The notes beneath the pieces were generated by a model. That model had not been told where the DNA came from, ran no database searches, and worked only from the letters and a program-made list of their open reading frames with translations. This document shows positions 1 through 7,619 of a stretch of 64,000 bases of DNA, one piece after another. The stretch covers positions 186,001 to 250,000 of the forward strand of contig LNDX01000001.1 of assembly GCA_001464475.1 (NCBI GenBank), written 5' to 3'. The stretch is from Flavobacteriaceae bacterium Ga0077528 (GTDB lineage: Bacteria; Bacteroidota; Bacteroidia; Flavobacteriales; Flavobacteriaceae). Both the position numbers and the translations under genes were made by a program. Position 1 is the first letter of the stretch. The number at the start of each line of letters is the position of its first letter.

Positions 1-918
1 TGGTTCCCAATACATCACTCCCAAACCTCTTTTATTTGGAACTTTTTTAACTGCTTCAATGGTAGCTTTTAATAATTCATAAGTGTTTTGAACTTTGTCG
101 TCTTCACCACCAACTTCAACAATCATAACATCTTTATTGTAACGATTTACCATATCGTTAAGATTGAATTCTAAGTCGGCAATGGTTTCTGAATAATCTT
201 TTTTAATCCAATAAGGATAATAGGAAAGTCCGATGATGTCGTATTTTACCTTTTGAGCTGTTGCATTATCGAAAAACGTTCTGAATTTAGCATTGTTATT
301 TCCTTCGTCTACATGAACGATTACTTTGATTTTTTTATCAACCGCTTTTACAGCATCGTAACCTTTATTTAAAAGTTGCCCAAGCTGATTCCAGTTATCG
401 GTGCTTCCTTCTGGCCACATCATTCCGCCTGGAATTTCATTACCAACTTGAACCCATTCTGGAGTTACACCTGCATTTTTTAAAGCTGAAATCACCTCAA
501 AAGTATGATTGTAAACATCATTTAGTAATTCAGGAAACGAATGATTTTTCCAAGCTGCAGGTTTATTTTGCTTTGCAGGATCAGCCCAAGAATCAGAATA
601 GTGAAAGTTAATCATCACTCGCATGCCCATTTTTTGGGCGCGTAATGCCATGGCTACAGTTTCATTTTTACTACAATGTCCGCTTGCTTTGTCATCATTT
701 GGATTTACCCAAACACGCAAACGAACCGAATTCATTCCTCTGTCTTTAAGTAGTTGTAAGCATTCTTTTTCAGTTCCATCTTGGTCATAAAATTTGTATC
801 CTGTGGCTTCCATTTGAGGTAACCAACCTACATCGGCACCTTTTGCGAAAGCAGCTTTATAAACAGTACATGATGTCAAAATCAATGAAATCGATACTAT
901 GTAAAATAAATTTTTCAT
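1..918 (-). CDS. GH53 endo-beta-1,4-galactanase lipoprotein (C-terminus cut by window edge)
   Basis: All 306 codons from the ATG at 918 down to base 1 are open; the gene continues outside the window. The product is predicted to cleave beta-1,4-galactan (arabinogalactan type I, pectin side chains). It starts with a lipoprotein signal ending in LTSC (Cys17), so it is probably tethered to the cell surface or periplasm. Family 53 features are visible: VRLRVWVNP around 65-73, FHYSDSWADP around 105-114, the acid/base Glu161 in VQVGNEIPGG, and the likely nucleophile Glu268 in MIVEVGG. Its start lies 2 bases below the stop of a second GH53 gene, so both are co-transcribed. The nucleophile motif differs from the ETxYP form of its neighbour, so the pair may prefer different galactans (inference). 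Confidence 0.9.
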   Translation of the reverse strand, partial: MKNLFYIVSISLILTSCTVYKAAFAKGADVGWLPQMEATGYKFYDQDGTEKECLQLLKDRGMNSVRLRVWVNPNDDKASGHCSKNETVAMALRAQKMGMRVMINFHYSDSWADPAKQNKPAAWKNHSFPELLNDVYNHTFEVISALKNAGVTPEWVQVGNEIPGGMMWPEGSTDNWNQLGQLLNKGYDAVKAVDKKIKVIVHVDEGNNNAKFRTFFDNATAQKVKYDIIGLSYYPYWIKKDYSETIADLEFNLNDMVNRYNKDVMIVEVGGEDDKVQNTYELLKATIEAVKKVPNKRGLGVMYWEP

Positions 919-920
919 AA

Positions 921-2003
921 TTAATTTTGACTGAATGCATCCATTACAGGAAGTGCATTGTTATTAAAATCCCACAGCGCTTGATTCTCCCATGAAGAAC
1001 CGTTTGTGGATTGAGTTCCTCTAAAAGCTACCCATTCTGAACCCCAATAGCAAAAACCTAGTCCATGAGAATTTTGTTTTACAAGGTTTTTTATTGCCAA
1101 AATAAAATTCTTCTGACCTTCATTCGATGCAGGATAAGTTGTAATTAATTGGTCATTTTGTCCCACTATATTGTTGGTCCAATCGTTCCAATTTAATGTA
1201 AATGGATAAGCTGTTTCTGCAATAATGACTTTTTTATTGTGTGTTTGTCCTAAAGATGTAATTGTAGCATTTACATCTGAAAGATTTTTCCCATGCCAAA
1301 TTGGATAATAAGACAATCCGATATAATCATAATTTATTGCACTCATTTTATTGAAAAACCATGTGGCTCCACTTCCGATTCCTGCATAATGAAGCATTAT
1401 TTTTGTTGCTGGTTTTTGTGTTCTAATTTTGGTACTTATGGCTGCAATCAATTGCAAACTTTGACTTTCATTGTTGATTAAATGTCCTTGAGGCCAAAGC
1501 AATCCGCTATTGATTTCATTACCTATTTGGATAATATCAGGATTAATTTCGGTTAAAATGGTTGAAGTATAATTTTCAGCAGCTGTTTTTAAATCTGTAA
1601 AACTTAAACTTTGCCATTCTGCTGGAGTTGTTTGATTGGCTGGATCAGCCCAAGTATCAGAATAGTGAACCGAAAGCCAAACTTTGAAACCTGCGTTTTT
1701 AGCTCTTGTTGCAAATGTTTTTACTTCATTAAAAGTAGATTGATTTATGGTTGGATTTTTCCACAGACGAATTCTAATAGTATTACAACCTGCATTTTTT
1801 AAAGTTGTTAATGCGTCTTGAGCGACACCATTGTTTTTGTAAATTGTACCTTCACTTTCGATTAAGGGTAAAAATGACATATCTGCGGCACGAATAAAAT
1901 CATCCGTTGGCATTGGATTAGGTGTTGGTGTTTGTTGAGTATCATCACTTGAGGAACATGATGCTAATAAAAAACTGAAAATTAAAATAAATAGCTTTTT
2001 CAT
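921..2003 (-). CDS. GH53 endo-beta-1,4-galactanase lipoprotein
   Basis: A complete 360-residue glycoside hydrolase family 53 protein. The lipoprotein signal ends in LLASC (Cys16), followed by a Ser/Thr/Pro-rich linker to about residue 34 and then the (beta/alpha)8 domain. Seen motifs are IRIRLWKNP (76-84), VHYSDTWADP (112-121), the acid/base Glu163 in IQIGNEINSG and the nucleophile Glu263 in IIAETAYPFT. It should hydrolyse internal beta-1,4-galactosyl bonds of galactan. The stop is 2 bases from the ATG of the downstream GH53 gene, and the galM stop is 4 bases upstream of its ATG, so galM and both GH53 genes form one operon read leftwards. The two GH53 proteins are diverged paralogues, not a recent duplication. 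Confidence 0.92.
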   Translation of the reverse strand: MKKLFILIFSFLLASCSSSDDTQQTPTPNPMPTDDFIRAADMSFLPLIESEGTIYKNNGVAQDALTTLKNAGCNTIRIRLWKNPTINQSTFNEVKTFATRAKNAGFKVWLSVHYSDTWADPANQTTPAEWQSLSFTDLKTAAENYTSTILTEINPDIIQIGNEINSGLLWPQGHLINNESQSLQLIAAISTKIRTQKPATKIMLHYAGIGSGATWFFNKMSAINYDYIGLSYYPIWHGKNLSDVNATITSLGQTHNKKVIIAETAYPFTLNWNDWTNNIVGQNDQLITTYPASNEGQKNFILAIKNLVKQNSHGLGFCYWGSEWVAFRGTQSTNGSSWENQALWDFNNNALPVMDAFSQN

Positions 2004-2007
2004 AACT

Positions 2008-3054
2008 TTATATTTTTTCGAATTTGAATGTGGTTTTATGATGATAAGTTTCGTCTTTTTTCAAAACTGCACTTGGAAAATGTTCGTGATTTGGTGCATC
2101 TGGAAAATTTTGTGCTTCAAAACAAATACCACTTAATGGATGGTAACTCGCATTTTCTTTTCCTTTGATTTGATTAAAACAATTTCCACCAACATAAATA
2201 TGAATTGCTGGTTGGTTAGTAAAAACCGACATTTTCAAATTATTCTTTTTACTTATTAATATAGCCGAAACAGTATCGTTATCATTTAAAACAAAGGTGT
2301 TATCAATTTTAGTCGGACATTCTTTCGGCGAACTAAAATCGAATGGACTTCTAGCAACTTCAAAAAATCTACCTGTTGGTATATTATCAATATTGGTTTC
2401 CAAAGTTTTGGATGAATTTACAAATAAATCTTGATTCACAATATCTTCAGATTGTCCGTCTAAGTTAAAATAGCTATGTTGTGTGAGATTTATTACGGTA
2501 TCTTCAGTAGATTTTGCAAACATATCTACTTTCAATTCGTTATCTTCAGTTAAGATATAAGTCACTTGTGTCGTTAATTGTCCTGGAAAATTTTCTTCAT
2601 TGTCTTGACTTATATATTCCAACGTAATTGCATTTGTCGTAACATTCTTAACATTCCATAATGCTTTGCTAAAACCATTGATTCCTCCGTGAAGTTGATG
2701 AGAACCATGATTTTTAGTAAGTTCTACTTTATTTCCGTTTAAAATAAATTCAGCGTTATTTATTCTTCCTGCATATCTTCCAACTATTGCGCCTAAATAT
2801 GGAGCACTGGGTAAATTAAATGATTGAATATAATTTTCTAAAGTTTCAAATCCTAGAACGACATCAACTTTTTCCTTTTTGGAAATTGGAATTTTTATTG
2901 AAGAAATTACTGCTCCATAATTAATCACTTCAACTTCAAAACCATTTTTATTAGACAAATTGTAACAAAACACTTCTTTATCACTAGGTAAATAACCGAA
3001 TGATTTGTCTTTTTTAGATTCTTTAAAATGTGAATTACGAATTTTTAACATCAT
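2008..3054 (-). CDS. galM: Aldose 1-epimerase (mutarotase)
   Basis: A 348-residue galactose mutarotase-fold protein that interconverts the alpha and beta anomers of galactose or related sugars, feeding the Leloir pathway. Visible family motifs are GAIVGRYAGRINNAEF near 87-102, NHGSHQLHGG near 115-124 (first catalytic His), TQHSYFNLDG near 193-202 (second catalytic His) and FEAQNFPDAPNH near the C-terminus (catalytic Glu). There is no signal peptide, so it acts in the cytoplasm. Two ATGs are adjacent at 3054 and 3051. It is the first gene of the galactan operon and lies opposite a GntR regulator; a TAnnTTTG promoter sits about 20 bases upstream. Confidence 0.95.
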   Translation of the reverse strand: MMLKIRNSHFKESKKDKSFGYLPSDKEVFCYNLSNKNGFEVEVINYGAVISSIKIPISKKEKVDVVLGFETLENYIQSFNLPSAPYLGAIVGRYAGRINNAEFILNGNKVELTKNHGSHQLHGGINGFSKALWNVKNVTTNAITLEYISQDNEENFPGQLTTQVTYILTEDNELKVDMFAKSTEDTVINLTQHSYFNLDGQSEDIVNQDLFVNSSKTLETNIDNIPTGRFFEVARSPFDFSSPKECPTKIDNTFVLNDNDTVSAILISKKNNLKMSVFTNQPAIHIYVGGNCFNQIKGKENASYHPLSGICFEAQNFPDAPNHEHFPSAVLKKDETYHHKTTFKFEKI

Positions 3055-3073
3055 TATTTTATTAATATAATAT

Positions 3074-3141
3074 CAAAAGTAAAAAAATACATTTCTAAAC
3101 CATACCAGTACCTACCAGTTTTTATGTAACTTGCCACCAGT
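3074..3141. promoter_or_regulatory. galM promoter with three ACCAGT boxes (putative GntR operator)
   Basis: On the minus strand TACTTTTG (3081-3074) matches the flavobacterial -7 box TAnnTTTG for galM. Upstream of it, at 3104-3109, 3114-3119 and 3136-3141, the hexamer ACCAGT occurs three times in direct orientation, the first two exactly 10 bases apart, about one helical turn. They cover the -33 region of galM and the start region of the divergent regulator. This is the expected place for an operator bound by the adjacent GntR-type protein. Binding itself is inference. Confidence 0.6.
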
Positions 3142-3154
3142 TAATTTATTTCTT

Positions 3155-4153
3155 ATGAAAATTATTACTGTTGATAATCATTCCAATTTACCAAAGTACA
3201 AACAAATTGTCCATTCAATAGAAGCTGCTATTTCTGAAAATCGATTGAAAAAAAATGACAAATTACCTTCTGTTAACAAGGTAAGTTTAGAATTTTCTAT
3301 TTCAAGGGATACCGTTTTATTAGCTTATGATGAACTTAAAAAACGTGGAATTATTTATGCTATTTTAGGAAAAGGTTACTATGTAAAAAGTGTTGAGTTT
3401 AGTTTTGAGCAAAGGATCTTTTTATTGTTTGATGAATTGAACATTTTTAAAGAAGACATCTATAATTCCTTTTTGGAAAAAATGAATAATTCGGCTCAGA
3501 TTGATATTTTCTTTCATCATTTTAATATTGAAATGTTTAAGAAACTGATTAATGAAAGTAATGGAAACTATTCTAAATACATCATTATGCCAACAAATTT
3601 AGTAGGTGCATCAACATTAATAAAAACCCTTCCAAAACAAGATGTTTATATTTTAGATCAAACGAATTCTGATTTGAAAGATTATCCTTCTATTCATCAA
3701 AATTTTGTAAAAGACATCTATGAAGCTTTATTAAAAGGAAAACATTTAATTGACAAATATCAAAAGTTAATTTTAATTTTTCCAGGATTTCGTGAACCAC
3801 TAGGAATGAAAATTGGATTTGAAAAATTCTGTAATGACTATCATTTAAATCATGAAGTCATCAATCAATTTAAAGAAAGAGAGTTACAACGAGGTGAAAT
3901 TTATGTAATTCCAGACGATAGAGATTTAGTAAAAGTCATAGAAGAATCGAAAACTCAAAATTTAAAATTGGGCTTAGATTTCGGAATCATTTCTTACAAC
4001 GAAACACCTTTAAAAAAAGTTGTAGAAAACGGAATCACAACTATATCTACAGATTTTAATGAAATGGGAAAACAACTTGCTGCGATGATTTTGGAAAATA
4101 AAAAAGTTCAAATAGAAAATAAAAACAGTTTGATTATCCGGAATTCTTTATAA
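3155..4153 (+). CDS. GntR-family sugar-responsive transcriptional regulator
   Basis: A 332-residue protein when the ATG at 3155 is used. An in-frame TTG at 3131 is possible but lies inside the ACCAGT operator-like repeats, so the ATG is preferred. The first 70 or so residues are a GntR winged helix-turn-helix (LPKYKQIVHSIEAAI at the start, SISRDTVLLAYDELKKRG recognition region, GKGYYVKS wing). The rest resembles the periplasmic-binding-protein fold used by LacI-type sensors, a combination common in Bacteroidota carbohydrate loci. It is transcribed away from galM and the two galactanases, so it probably regulates them in response to a galactan breakdown product (inference). A strong terminator follows directly. 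Confidence 0.85.
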   Translation: MKIITVDNHSNLPKYKQIVHSIEAAISENRLKKNDKLPSVNKVSLEFSISRDTVLLAYDELKKRGIIYAILGKGYYVKSVEFSFEQRIFLLFDELNIFKEDIYNSFLEKMNNSAQIDIFFHHFNIEMFKKLINESNGNYSKYIIMPTNLVGASTLIKTLPKQDVYILDQTNSDLKDYPSIHQNFVKDIYEALLKGKHLIDKYQKLILIFPGFREPLGMKIGFEKFCNDYHLNHEVINQFKERELQRGEIYVIPDDRDLVKVIEESKTQNLKLGLDFGIISYNETPLKKVVENGITTISTDFNEMGKQLAAMILENKKVQIENKNSLIIRNSL

Positions 4154-4156
4154 ATA

Positions 4157-4187
4157 AAAAAGCTTCTGAAAAAATCAGAAGCTTTTT
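4157..4187. terminator. Bidirectional rho-independent terminator
   Basis: A 13-bp perfect stem (arms 4157-4169 and 4175-4187, core GCTTCTGA) with a 5-base A loop, flanked by A and T runs on both strands. It ends the GntR gene on the plus strand and the tRNA-Leu transcript on the minus strand. Confidence 0.9.
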
Positions 4188-4190
4188 ACG

Positions 4191-4270
4191 TACCCGGAGC
4201 CGGAGTCGAACCGGCACGGTTTCCCACAGGTGTTTGAGACCAGCGCGTCTACCAATTCCGCCATCCGGGC
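4191..4270 (-). tRNA. tRNA-Leu (anticodon CAA)
   Basis: The reverse complement folds as a class II tRNA: acceptor arms GCCCGGA and TCCGGGT, a D-arm with GAATTGGTAGA, an anticodon loop CTCAAAC giving anticodon CAA (reads UUG), an extended variable arm and the T-arm GCCGG-TTCGACT-CCGGC. The anticodon stem appears to carry one T-T mismatch. CCA is not encoded. Base positions are read by eye and may shift by one. Confidence 0.93.
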
Positions 4271-4346
4271 TTAGCAGACAGAAATAACAACAGTCATTTC
4301 ATCGCATTAAAATCGATTAAAAAAATCAATTTGTTTTAACACGTTG

Positions 4347-4378
4347 CAAATGTAAATAAATTTTAAACACATTTTCAA
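4347..4378 (-). promoter_or_regulatory. Promoter for tRNA-Leu
   Basis: Minus-strand TTG (4378-4376), a 21-base spacer and TACATTTG (4354-4347) match the Bacteroidota sigma consensus TTG-N17-23-TAnnTTTG. The implied transcription start near 4340 lies about 70 bases before the mature tRNA. Confidence 0.65.
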
Positions 4379-4420
4379 GAAAATAGTTAAAAATATCCTT
4401 TCAGACTCGGATTTTATTTC

Positions 4421-4428
4421 TAAATTTG
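4421..4428 (+). promoter_or_regulatory. prs -7 promoter box
   Basis: TAAATTTG matches TAnnTTTG. No clear TTG lies 17-23 bases upstream, only a TTTC. It would give a leader of roughly 115 bases before prs. Together with the tRNA promoter it fills the space between the tRNA and prs; no gene is seen in 4271-4550. Confidence 0.55.
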
Positions 4429-4550
4429 CACCTCGTTAAAACGACACACAACTAACTAACTACATTCGAGGCATTTAAATTTTTTCTGCTCTTATAAAAT
4501 TGAGAACGAATTAGAATTAAAATAGTTCGAATTAAAACAACAAAAGTAAA

Positions 4551-5492
4551 ATGTCACATTTAGAACCAGAAGCAAAAATATTTGCCTGTTCACAAAGTGT
4601 TCATTTAGCAGAAGAAATAGCTAAAAACTATGGTATTCCGCTAGGCAAAGTAACGTTCTCAAAATTTAGTGATGGAGAATTCCAACCTTCGTTTGAAGAA
4701 TCTATAAGAGGATTACGCGTCTTTATTGTTTGCTCTACATTTCCAACAGCAGACAATTTGATGGAGTTATTATTAATGATTGATGCAGCAAAAAGAGCTT
4801 CAGCAAGACATATAACACCAGTAATTCCTTACTTTGGGTACGCAAGACAAGACAGAAAAGACAAGCCAAGAGTGCCAATTGGAGCAAAACTAGTAGCAAA
4901 ATTACTAGAAACTGCAGGAGCAACTAGAATCATGACCATGGATTTACACGCCGATCAGATTCAAGGTTTCTTTGAAAAACCAGTTGACCATTTATTTGCT
5001 TCAACTATTTTCTTGCCTTATGTGAAAAGTTTAAATTTAGAAAATTTGACAATCGCATCTCCAGATATGGGAGGTTCAAAAAGAGCTTATGCTTATTCTA
5101 AATTTTTAGAATCAGACGTAGTTATTTGCTACAAGCAAAGAAAAGCCGCTAATGAAATTGGTTCAATGGAACTAATTGGCGATGTTAAAGGAAGAAATAT
5201 TGTTCTTGTTGATGACATGATTGACACAGGAGGAACATTAGCAAAAGCGGCTGATTTAATGATTGAAAAAGGCGCTTTAAGTGTAAGAGCAATTTGTACA
5301 CATGCAATTCTTTCAGGTGACGCATACGAGAAGATTGAAAATTCTAAATTATTAGAATTAATAGTTACCGATTCTATTCCGTTAAAGAAAGAATCAAACA
5401 AAATTAAAGTGGTGAGTTGTGCACCTCTTTTCGCAGAAGTTATGCACATGGTGCAACACAACAATTCCATCAGTGGAAAATTTTTAATGTAA
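4551..5492 (+). CDS. prs: Ribose-phosphate pyrophosphokinase
   Basis: Makes PRPP from ribose 5-phosphate and ATP, the precursor of purine, pyrimidine, histidine and NAD synthesis; cytoplasmic. At 313 residues it has the normal class I length. Visible motifs: FSDGEFQPSFEESIRG (39-54), the ATP-binding and flexible-loop region YARQDRKDKPRVPI (97-110), metal-binding His133 in MDLHADQIQGFF, and the PRPP loop VDDMIDTGGTL (220-230). It is followed 30 bases later by the ribosomal protein L25 gene on the same strand; prs next to ctc is a common bacterial pairing. The ATG at 4551 fits the usual N-terminus. Confidence 0.97.
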   Translation: MSHLEPEAKIFACSQSVHLAEEIAKNYGIPLGKVTFSKFSDGEFQPSFEESIRGLRVFIVCSTFPTADNLMELLLMIDAAKRASARHITPVIPYFGYARQDRKDKPRVPIGAKLVAKLLETAGATRIMTMDLHADQIQGFFEKPVDHLFASTIFLPYVKSLNLENLTIASPDMGGSKRAYAYSKFLESDVVICYKQRKAANEIGSMELIGDVKGRNIVLVDDMIDTGGTLAKAADLMIEKGALSVRAICTHAILSGDAYEKIENSKLLELIVTDSIPLKKESNKIKVVSCAPLFAEVMHMVQHNNSISGKFLM

Positions 5493-5522
5493 TTTATTAT
5501 TTATTAACTATATATTTTTACA

Positions 5523-6131
5523 ATGAAATCAATTTCGATTAAAGGATCAGAAAGAGAAAGCGTGGGCAAGGTAGCAACCAAAGCGGTACGTAATGCTGGA
5601 ATGGTTCCTTGCGTAATTTACGGAGGAAGTCAACCAGTACATTTTCAAGCAGAAGCAAAAGCTTTCAAAAGTTTGGTTTACACTCCAAATGCGCACACAG
5701 TTGCCATTGATTTAGGAGGTAAAAAATTTAATGCAATTTTACAAGACATCCAATTTCACCCAGTAAGTGATGCAATTTTACACATTGACTTTTTCCAATT
5801 GTCAGATGATAAAGAAATCATCATGGAAGTGCCAGTAAAAATCACAGGAACTTCTCCAGGTGTACTTTTAGGTGGTGTTTTAAATTTAAATCAAAGAAGA
5901 TTAAAAGTGAAAGCTTTACCAAAAAATCTTCCTGATTTCGTAGAAGCTAACATTTCTGAATTACAAATGGGTAACAAATTGTATGTAACTAAATTAGCTA
6001 CAAACAATTTCAAATTAATGCACCCAGACAACACTGTAGTTTGTCAAGTGAAGATTTCACGTGCTGCTATGAAAGCTGCTCAAGAAGCTGCAAAAGCAGA
6101 AAAAGCTGCAACAAAAGGAAAGAAAAAATAA
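5523..6131 (+). CDS. rplY: 50S ribosomal protein L25 / general stress protein Ctc
   Basis: A 202-residue Ctc-type L25 that binds 5S rRNA in the large ribosomal subunit. The N-terminal L25 barrel covers about residues 1-90 (start [27 protein letters not shown]), followed by the TL5/Ctc C-terminal beta domain ([35 protein letters not shown]) and an Ala/Lys-rich tail (about 175-202) typical of Bacteroidota copies. It lies just after prs and probably shares its transcript. A hairpin terminator begins 20 bases after the stop. Confidence 0.95.
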   Translation: MKSISIKGSERESVGKVATKAVRNAGMVPCVIYGGSQPVHFQAEAKAFKSLVYTPNAHTVAIDLGGKKFNAILQDIQFHPVSDAILHIDFFQLSDDKEIIMEVPVKITGTSPGVLLGGVLNLNQRRLKVKALPKNLPDFVEANISELQMGNKLYVTKLATNNFKLMHPDNTVVCQVKISRAAMKAAQEAAKAEKAATKGKKK

Positions 6132-6150
6132 TTTCATTCTTATTCAATAC

Positions 6151-6178
6151 AAAAAGCATCAGGAAACTGGTGCTTTTT
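6151..6178 (+). terminator. Terminator after rplY
   Basis: A 12-bp stem (arms 6151-6162 and 6167-6178, core GCATCAG/CTGGTGC with one G-U pair) closed by a GAAA tetraloop and followed by T residues. Confidence 0.9.
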
Positions 6179-6206
6179 TATTTTAACCCAATTCCAAACT
6201 TTTTCA

Positions 6207-6300
6207 GGAACGAATCAGTAGTATTTATTGTGAACCTTGTTCCTGCTGTACAATACAATAAAAAAATGGTGATTTCGAGAACCTCAACCACCATTTTTTT
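6207..6300. other. Possible small RNA ending in a second terminator hairpin
   Basis: No protein gene is seen in 6132-6379. After the rplY terminator there is a 7-bp inverted pair, CAGGAAC and GTTCCTG (about 6207 and 6237), then a second strong hairpin: 12-bp perfect arms 6260-6271 and 6289-6300 (AAAAAAATGGTG and its complement) around a 17-base loop that holds a GAG/CTC pair. An extra terminator with no gene in front of it may end a small RNA on either strand. No convincing promoter was found, so this is a weak call. Confidence 0.3.
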
Positions 6301-6379
6301 ATTTCCATTCCCATCAGGGTTAGCTAGCAATCGTATTGAATGAATTTTAAGTTTCAAAACAATTAACTACTTTTACATC

Positions 6380-7000
6380 ATGAATTGGTTTTCAAAATTA
6401 TTTAAACAAAATATAAAAGAAGAAACAACTCCAATGAAGAAATTCCTTATTGTTGGCTTAGGTAATATTGGTGCCGAATATGTAAACACACGACACAATA
6501 TTGGATTTAAAATATTAGATTATTTTGCAAGAAAAGAATCCATTTCATTTCAAACGGCAAAGCTTGGCGATGTCGCTGAATTTAAAACAAAAGGTCGTAC
6601 CCTAATTTTACTTAAACCAAACACTTACATGAATTTAAGCGGTAAGGCGGTGAAGTATTGGATGGAAAAAGAAAACATTGAAAAAGAAAATATTTTAGTT
6701 ATTACTGATGATTTAAACTTGTCTTTTGGAACAATCAGAATAAAATCTAAGGGAAGTGACGGTGGTCATAATGGATTAAAAAACATACAACTTTTATTAA
6801 ATTCAACTGAATATCCTAGATTTAGATTTGGTATTAGTGATGAGTTTAAAAAAGGAAAACAGGTAGATTATGTATTAGGAGAATGGAATGAAGAAGAAAA
6901 AACAAAACTACCTGAACGACTTGAGTTGGGTAGCGAAATTATATCCTCTTTTGCTTTAGCAGGATTGGCAAACACTATGAATATTTATAATGGTAAATAA
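6380..7000 (+). CDS. pth: Peptidyl-tRNA hydrolase
   Basis: Releases peptides from peptidyl-tRNA that has dropped off the ribosome; cytoplasmic and normally essential. The Pth fold begins at residue 20 (KKFLIVGLGNIG). Catalytic His39 lies in VNTRHNIGF, and the substrate-binding Asn motifs KPNTYMNLSGKAV, DDLNLSFG and GGHNGLKNI are present. An extra 18-residue N-terminus (MNWFSKLFKQ...) precedes an internal ATG at 6434. It keeps an amphipathic character, so the 6380 start is kept, but 6434 would give a protein of the classical length. Confidence 0.95.
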   Translation: MNWFSKLFKQNIKEETTPMKKFLIVGLGNIGAEYVNTRHNIGFKILDYFARKESISFQTAKLGDVAEFKTKGRTLILLKPNTYMNLSGKAVKYWMEKENIEKENILVITDDLNLSFGTIRIKSKGSDGGHNGLKNIQLLLNSTEYPRFRFGISDEFKKGKQVDYVLGEWNEEEKTKLPERLELGSEIISSFALAGLANTMNIYNGK

Positions 7001-7044
7001 TGGTATTCTTTTTGATTATCTTTATCTAATTAAATAAGTTAATA

Positions 7045-7575
7045 ATGAAAAAACTATTCATAATCCCAACAGCAATTCTCTTTTCTTTCTGTTGTACAAA
7101 CAAAGAAATAATGAAAAAAGAAGAAGAAAATAAAGTCGTTACAAAAACAGAATCTCCTTGTCCTTCTGACGGAGTTTGTACCACAGAAATACTGAAGAAC
7201 AAAAGTTTAGTTATTAAAACTGACGAATTTGGATCAACGTATACACAAATTATTGATAGTGAAACTACTTCTGTAATCGTTTATCAGTACAACAGAATCG
7301 TAAAAGGTGATTTACAAGACGCTGGTTACAGAGAAGAAATAATTTTTGAAATAAACAATAATGATACAGAACTAAATTTAACTAATAAGGAACTTCAACA
7401 AACAAAAATGCTTTTTGGAAGGTTTTGTTTCTGCAGAGGACAAACAGGTTATTATAAAGTAGAAGAAGGTAAATTAAATCTAAAGAAAAAAAACGATACT
7501 ATAACTTTAAATTTAGATTTTACTATTACTAAAGTTCCTCAAATAATTAAAACAATTACAACTTCTATAAACTAA
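7045..7575 (+). CDS. Small lipoprotein of unknown function
   Basis: A 176-residue protein that I cannot assign to a family. The N-terminus MKKLFIIPTAILFSFCC is a lipoprotein signal with Cys16 or Cys17 as the lipidated residue. A Lys/Glu-rich linker follows (about 22-34). The remainder looks like a beta-rich domain with two further Cys pairs (PCPSDGVC, RFCFCRGQTGYYKVEEG). It lies 45 bases after pth and is closed by a strong terminator. Its likely location is the periplasm or outer membrane. Nothing in its context points to a role. Confidence 0.75.
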   Translation: MKKLFIIPTAILFSFCCTNKEIMKKEEENKVVTKTESPCPSDGVCTTEILKNKSLVIKTDEFGSTYTQIIDSETTSVIVYQYNRIVKGDLQDAGYREEIIFEINNNDTELNLTNKELQQTKMLFGRFCFCRGQTGYYKVEEGKLNLKKKNDTITLNLDFTITKVPQIIKTITTSIN

Positions 7576-7603
7576 AAAAGTCCCGATAAAATCGGGACTT
7601 TTT
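7575..7603. terminator. Bidirectional terminator between convergent genes
   Basis: A 13-bp perfect stem (arms 7575-7587 and 7591-7603, core GTCCCGAT) with an AAA loop and A/T tracts on both sides. It serves the lipoprotein gene and the convergent metalloprotease gene. Confidence 0.92.
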
Positions 7604-7619
7604 ATTTATAATAGAATAA

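Noticed and set aside
6041..6343. 100-residue frame starting in rplY
   Set aside because: Begins inside the rplY coding sequence and runs through two terminator hairpins; no family likeness.
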